The notes beneath the pieces are model-generated. The model was not told where the DNA came from. It saw only the letters and a program-made list of their open reading frames with translations, and made no database searches. Positions 60,651 to 64,000 of a DNA stretch of 64,000 nucleotides are shown here, one piece after another; position 1 is the stretch's first letter, and every line of letters begins with the position of its first letter. The stretch spans positions 8,556,001 to 8,620,000 of the forward strand of contig JAPFFF010000001.1 in NCBI GenBank assembly GCA_039105265.1, read 5' to 3'. Source of the DNA: Tritrichomonas musculus. Lineage: Eukaryota > Parabasalia > Tritrichomonadida > Tritrichomonadidae. A program made the translations under genes and the position numbers.

Positions 60651-61776
60651 AAAGTTCTAAAATTTTCTTGTAAAGTTTTGAAAAAGTTCACTAAGATAAA
60701 ACCATGAAAAAGCGCCATTTTTATAGAACTAAACCAATCAAAGAAACCGAGATGACGACATTGCCGCCCATAGCATGATCACGATCAGTAATGCTTAGCA
60801 GCTAGCTGGTTGTAACTGCGGCGAGTCGTCATCCGGACAAAGATATTGCGATTTCATCCGGAAGATCTGGAATGACGACATTGCCGCCCATAGCAAGACC
60901 ACGATCAGCAATGCTTAGCAGCTAGCTGGTTGTAACTGCGGCGAGTCGTCATCCGGACAAAGATATCGCGATTTCATCCGGAAGATCTGGAATGACGACA
61001 TTGCCGCCCATAGCAAGACCACGATCAGTAATGCTTAGCAGCTGGCTGGTTGTAACTGCGGCGAGTCGTCATCCGGACAAAGATATCGCGATTTCATCCG
61101 GAAGATCTGGAATGACGACATTGCCGCCCATAGCAAGACCACGATCAGTAATGCTTAGCAGCTGGCTGGTTGTAACTGCGGCGAGTCGTCATCCGGACAA
61201 AGATATCGCGATTTCATCCGGAAGATCTGGAATGACGACATTGCCGCCCATAGCAAGACCACGATCAGCAATGCTTAGCAGCTAGCTGGTTGTAACTGCG
61301 GCGAGTCGTCATCCGGACAAAGATATCGCGATTTCATCCGGAAGATCTGGAATGACGACATTGCCGCCCATAGCAAGACCACGATCAGTAATGCTTAGCA
61401 GCTGGCTGGTTGTAACTGCGGCGAGTCGTCATCCGGACAAAGATATCGCGATTTCATCCGGAAGATCTGGAATTGACGACATTGCCGCCCATAGGACGAC
61501 CACGGTGGCAATAAAAAGATGAAAATAAAACAAACAAAAAACAAACAAAATTGATTATTTAATATTATTATTACGATTTTTTAATTTTTTTATTTTGATA
61601 AAGCTTATTTAAAATATTCTGAGTCTTCTCAGAAATTTGTTAAATTTTTTTTTTTATAAATATATATAACTTTTTGAAAGAATTATGGTCTTTTTATATT
61701 TATGGAAGAAGACCAAAATCTTTATTATTCAGCGAAATATCTATCTCATACGCAAAGACCTAATTCTTTAAAAGAT
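60651..61776 (+). repeat. Tandem segmental duplication, copy A (1126 bp)
   Basis: Begins AAAGTTCTAAAATTTTCTTG and contains a 100-bp AT-rich lead, the GC-rich 120-bp satellite (six copies), about 200 bp of AT-rich DNA and the first 26 codons of the transposase gene (ATG at 61702). It is followed immediately by copy B (61777-62542), nearly identical but with only three satellite units; lengths differ by 360 bp, exactly three units. Joined at the shared AAAG, pointing to unequal crossover or break-induced copying. Confidence 0.9.
60752..61471 (+). repeat. GC-rich 120-bp satellite, six copies
   Basis: Units start at 60752, 60872, 60992, 61112, 61232 and 61352, each beginning ATGACGACATTGCCGCCCAT and ending CATCCGGAAGATCTGGA, with a partial seventh (from 61472) that has one extra T. 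Copies differ at only a few sites (e.g. AGTAATG/AGCAATG, GCTAGC/GCTGGC). About half G+C, far above the surroundings. 120 is 40 codons, so frames stay open, but there is no sign of a real gene. Confidence 0.93.
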
Positions 61777-61779
61777 AAA
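61702..61779 (+). pseudogene. Truncated 5' end of the transposase gene
   Basis: The first 26 codons (MEEDQNLYYSAKYLSHTQRP, then NSLKDK) are identical to those of the gene starting at 62468 and stop at the duplication junction. Confidence 0.88.
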
Positions 61780-62542
61780 GTTCTAAAATTTTCTTGTAAA
61801 GTTTTGAAAAAGTTCACTAAGATAAAACCATGAAAAAGCGCCATTTTTATAGAACTAAACCAATCAAAGAAACCGAGATGACGACATTGCCGCCCATAGC
61901 ATGATCACGATCAGTAATGCTTAGCAGCTAGCTGGTTGTAACTGCGGCGAGTCGTCATCCGGACAAAGATATCACGATTTCATCCGGAAGATCTGGAATG
62001 ACGACATTGCCGCCCATAGCAAGACCACGATCAGCAATGCTTAGCAGCTAGCTGGTTGTAACTGCGGCGAGTCGTCATCCGGACAAAGATATCGCGATTT
62101 CATCCGGAAGATCTGGAATGACGACATTGCCGCCCATAGCAAGACCACGATCAGCAATGCTTAGCAGCTGGCTGGTTGTAACTGCGGCGAGTCGTCATCC
62201 GGACAAAGATATCGCGATTTCATCCGGAAGATCTGGAATTGACGACATTGCCGCCCATAGGACGACCACGGTGGCAATAAAAAGATGAAAATAAAACAAA
62301 CAAAAAACAAACAAAATTGATTATTTAATATTATTATTACGATTTTTTAATTTTTTTATTTTGATAAAGCTTATTTAAAATATTCTGAGTCTTCTCAGAA
62401 ATTTGTTAAATTTTTTTTTTTATAAATATATATAACTTTTTGAAAGAATTATGGTCTTTTTATATTTATGGAAGAAGACCAAAATCTTTATTATTCAGCG
62501 AAATATCTATCTCATACGCAAAGACCTAATTCTTTAAAAGAT
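61777..62542 (+). repeat. Tandem segmental duplication, copy B (766 bp)
   Basis: Second copy of the segment described at 60651-61776, with three satellite units. It runs without a break into the intact transposase frame, so B is the original context of the gene's 5' end, or both derive from an older array. Confidence 0.9.
61878..62237 (+). repeat. GC-rich 120-bp satellite, three copies
   Basis: Units at 61878, 61998 and 62118 plus the same partial end with the extra T (from 62238). The first unit has the GCATGATCACG variant, like the first unit of the other array, so the order of variants was kept in the duplication. Confidence 0.93.
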
Positions 62543-64000
62543 AAAGGATTAAGAACATTCATTGAAATTGTTCCTTTGCATTCTCAGAATTTCAATATCA
62601 TTTCGCTAATCCTTTTCCTCGATAGCTTAACCAAAGAATTTATATGCAACAACAAAAGAGTTTATAATGACATTTTTTCGTTTAGTTGCTGTAATAAATC
62701 AAAGATAAATACTGAAATTCAAATATTTAGCATAACTGTCAAAAACGATTTGGAAACCATTAAAGTTCTCGCTAGAGATCAACTCCTTGAAAACCAAACT
62801 ATGAAAGTTGTTACTATTGATTTTGAAGAATGTATCATGACGTCGCCATATACTTTGAAAAATAAAGAGTGTCCTTTTTTGACTCAAGATTTTTGGAATA
62901 AACAATGTAAACATAAAAATACAATGCTTTATACTTTTTGTAATTACGTAGCTCGAAAAAATTCTAATTTTCCAATATTTATAAAATTTGCTTTTCAAAA
63001 CTTTTTAGATAAAAGAACCTTGCGTAGAAGAGCCGTTAGTTTTCAAGGTTATGATGATTTTTATAAAATTTTATTGCATTTACCTGGTTTTGTTTATATT
63101 GAGATAAGTACTCAAAAAGTTCAGGACGATGGATTTGCATTTAAATTTAATAATGATTTTGCTTTTATTAAAAATATAATATGGATTATGCCTTGGGCTT
63201 TAGAAGTTATAAATTATATGCATTATTTGCAAATTGATGCTTCTTTTTATGCGCTTAAGCCTTACAAATTTTGTATATACCATTCAATTTATTTCAATTC
63301 AAGTTTTCCTTTCGCATTATCAATTGGCCCTAAAGAGAACCGTTTTTTATATAATTTATTATTTGATGGATTAAATAAGTTTTGTTTAAATAAAAATGTT
63401 TTTGAAAATAAAGTTGTTTTATCAGATTTAGGTTCTCCTATCAAAAAGTTCTGTAAATTACATTCAAATATTCAATATTTTTGTCATCGTCATATTATAC
63501 AAATATTTGGACCTAAATCATCATTAGGCATATGGGTTGCAAGGTTATTGAGATGCAAAACATATTTAATATATAAACAAGAAAAAGAATTTATTTTAGT
63601 TGAAATGGACGAATATAAAAAAGATCCAAATTCACCTTTATTTGACGATACCGATCAAGATAATGAAAAAAAACAAAAATTAAAAGATTTTGAAATTATG
63701 TTAAAAGATATAGATGAAGTGGAAAGAATGCCAAATAAAGAAGAAATTAAAAAAAGTGATTATTATATTGCTAATTGGGCAATATGGATTCGTTCTGACC
63801 ACCATGTAGCTCGTTGTTCAAATCATTCGGAAGGTTTCCACGGAAATATCAATCAAAAATTGCCAGATTCCGGAACTCATTCATTTAAAACTGGTTTCAC
63901 AACAATTGTAAATTATTTATTAAATTATATAAATAATTACTCAGATATTTGTGGAAATTCTTTTCAAAACAAACATCAAAAAATGATTCAAAAAGTTATA
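62468..64000 (+). CDS. MULE-like transposase, 5' part (runs off the window)
   Basis: A frame open for 511 codons from the ATG at 62468 to the window end. The N-terminal 200 residues are unassigned. A DDE-like core follows: LQIDASFYALKPYKFCIYHS (first Asp about residue 256), KVVLSDLGSPIKKFCKLH (second Asp about 319), IQYFCHRHIIQIFG (CHRH, about 338) and CSNHSEGFHGNINQKL (Glu about 454). Spacing and the C/H motif between the second Asp and Glu resemble Mutator-type transposases, but the sequence differs strongly from the one at 58294. No stop or frameshift is seen. CTTTTTGAAAG lies about 30 bases before the ATG. The 5' flank is duplicated (see the segmental duplication entries). Confidence 0.8.
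   Translation, partial: MEEDQNLYYSAKYLSHTQRPNSLKDKGLRTFIEIVPLHSQNFNIISLILFLDSLTKEFICNNKRVYNDIFSFSCCNKSKINTEIQIFSITVKNDLETIKVLARDQLLENQTMKVVTIDFEECIMTSPYTLKNKECPFLTQDFWNKQCKHKNTMLYTFCNYVARKNSNFPIFIKFAFQNFLDKRTLRRRAVSFQGYDDFYKILLHLPGFVYIEISTQKVQDDGFAFKFNNDFAFIKNIIWIMPWALEVINYMHYLQIDASFYALKPYKFCIYHSIYFNSSFPFALSIGPKENRFLYNLLFDGLNKFCLNKNVFENKVVLSDLGSPIKKFCKLHSNIQYFCHRHIIQIFGPKSSLGIWVARLLRCKTYLIYKQEKEFILVEMDEYKKDPNSPLFDDTDQDNEKKQKLKDFEIMLKDIDEVERMPNKEEIKKSDYYIANWAIWIRSDHHVARCSNHSEGFHGNINQKLPDSGTHSFKTGFTTIVNYLLNYINNYSDICGNSFQNKHQKMIQKVI

Noticed and set aside
60992-61285. A protein reading the GC-rich satellite (MTTLPPIARP...)
   Set aside because: The 120-bp period is 40 codons, so frames stay open by arithmetic; there is no promoter, no non-repeat part, and it ends at a variant base.

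Overview
The window is AT-rich eukaryotic DNA with compact, apparently intronless genes, short intergenic gaps and long T or A runs. The gene content points to a trichomonad (Parabasalia), most likely Tritrichomonas or a close relative. Pointers are DUF3447 ankyrin-type proteins, Sel1-repeat proteins, TKL-like kinases and pseudokinases, MULE and pogo-like transposases, and initiator-like TCA motifs (TCACA, TCACT, TCATT) 5-20 bases before several ATGs. The genus is inferred from family content and not proven.

Left part (1-14.6 kb) is mostly host genes: the 3' end of a mannitol dehydrogenase-family gene, an SLC35B-type nucleotide-sugar transporter, a PQ-loop (SLC66A2-like) membrane protein, a Sel1-repeat plus RRM fusion, an RBBP5/Swd1 subunit of COMPASS, a tandem pseudokinase-kinase, two head-to-head small membrane paralogues and a PP1/PP2A-type phosphatase.

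The 15.3-27.1 kb region is a transposon and pseudogene graveyard. It holds two decayed pogo/Tigger-like (DDE_1) transposase copies on opposite strands, several small non-autonomous elements whose terminal inverted repeats and target-site duplications can be read directly, a foldback element, and a broken DUF3447 gene. That gene has a 1.25-kb inversion, a 700-bp TA-flanked element and a 2-kb minisatellite inside it. A broken kinase gene follows.

The 27.9-51.2 kb region returns to host genes: a small basic protein, a coiled-coil protein, an intact DUF3447 protein, a pseudokinase-Sel1-DUF4419 fusion, broken BEACH and DUF3447 genes, alpha-SNAP, a membrane thioredoxin-like protein with an ER-retrieval tail, a Fused/STK36-like kinase, a coiled-coil protein, a possible SAP18, RTF2 and a rhomboid-like protein lacking the catalytic serine. 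Several neighbours are divergent with 120-230 bp between ATGs, suggesting shared promoters.

The right part (51.3-64 kb) is repeat-rich: a hAT-like element full of TATCGATA motifs, tandem repeats, a hypothetical helical protein, and 21-bp minisatellites beside a MULE transposase that carries a homeodomain-like C-terminus. At the edge a second, different transposase gene has an upstream region that was tandemly duplicated together with a strikingly GC-rich 120-bp satellite (6 and 3 copies); the gene runs off the window.
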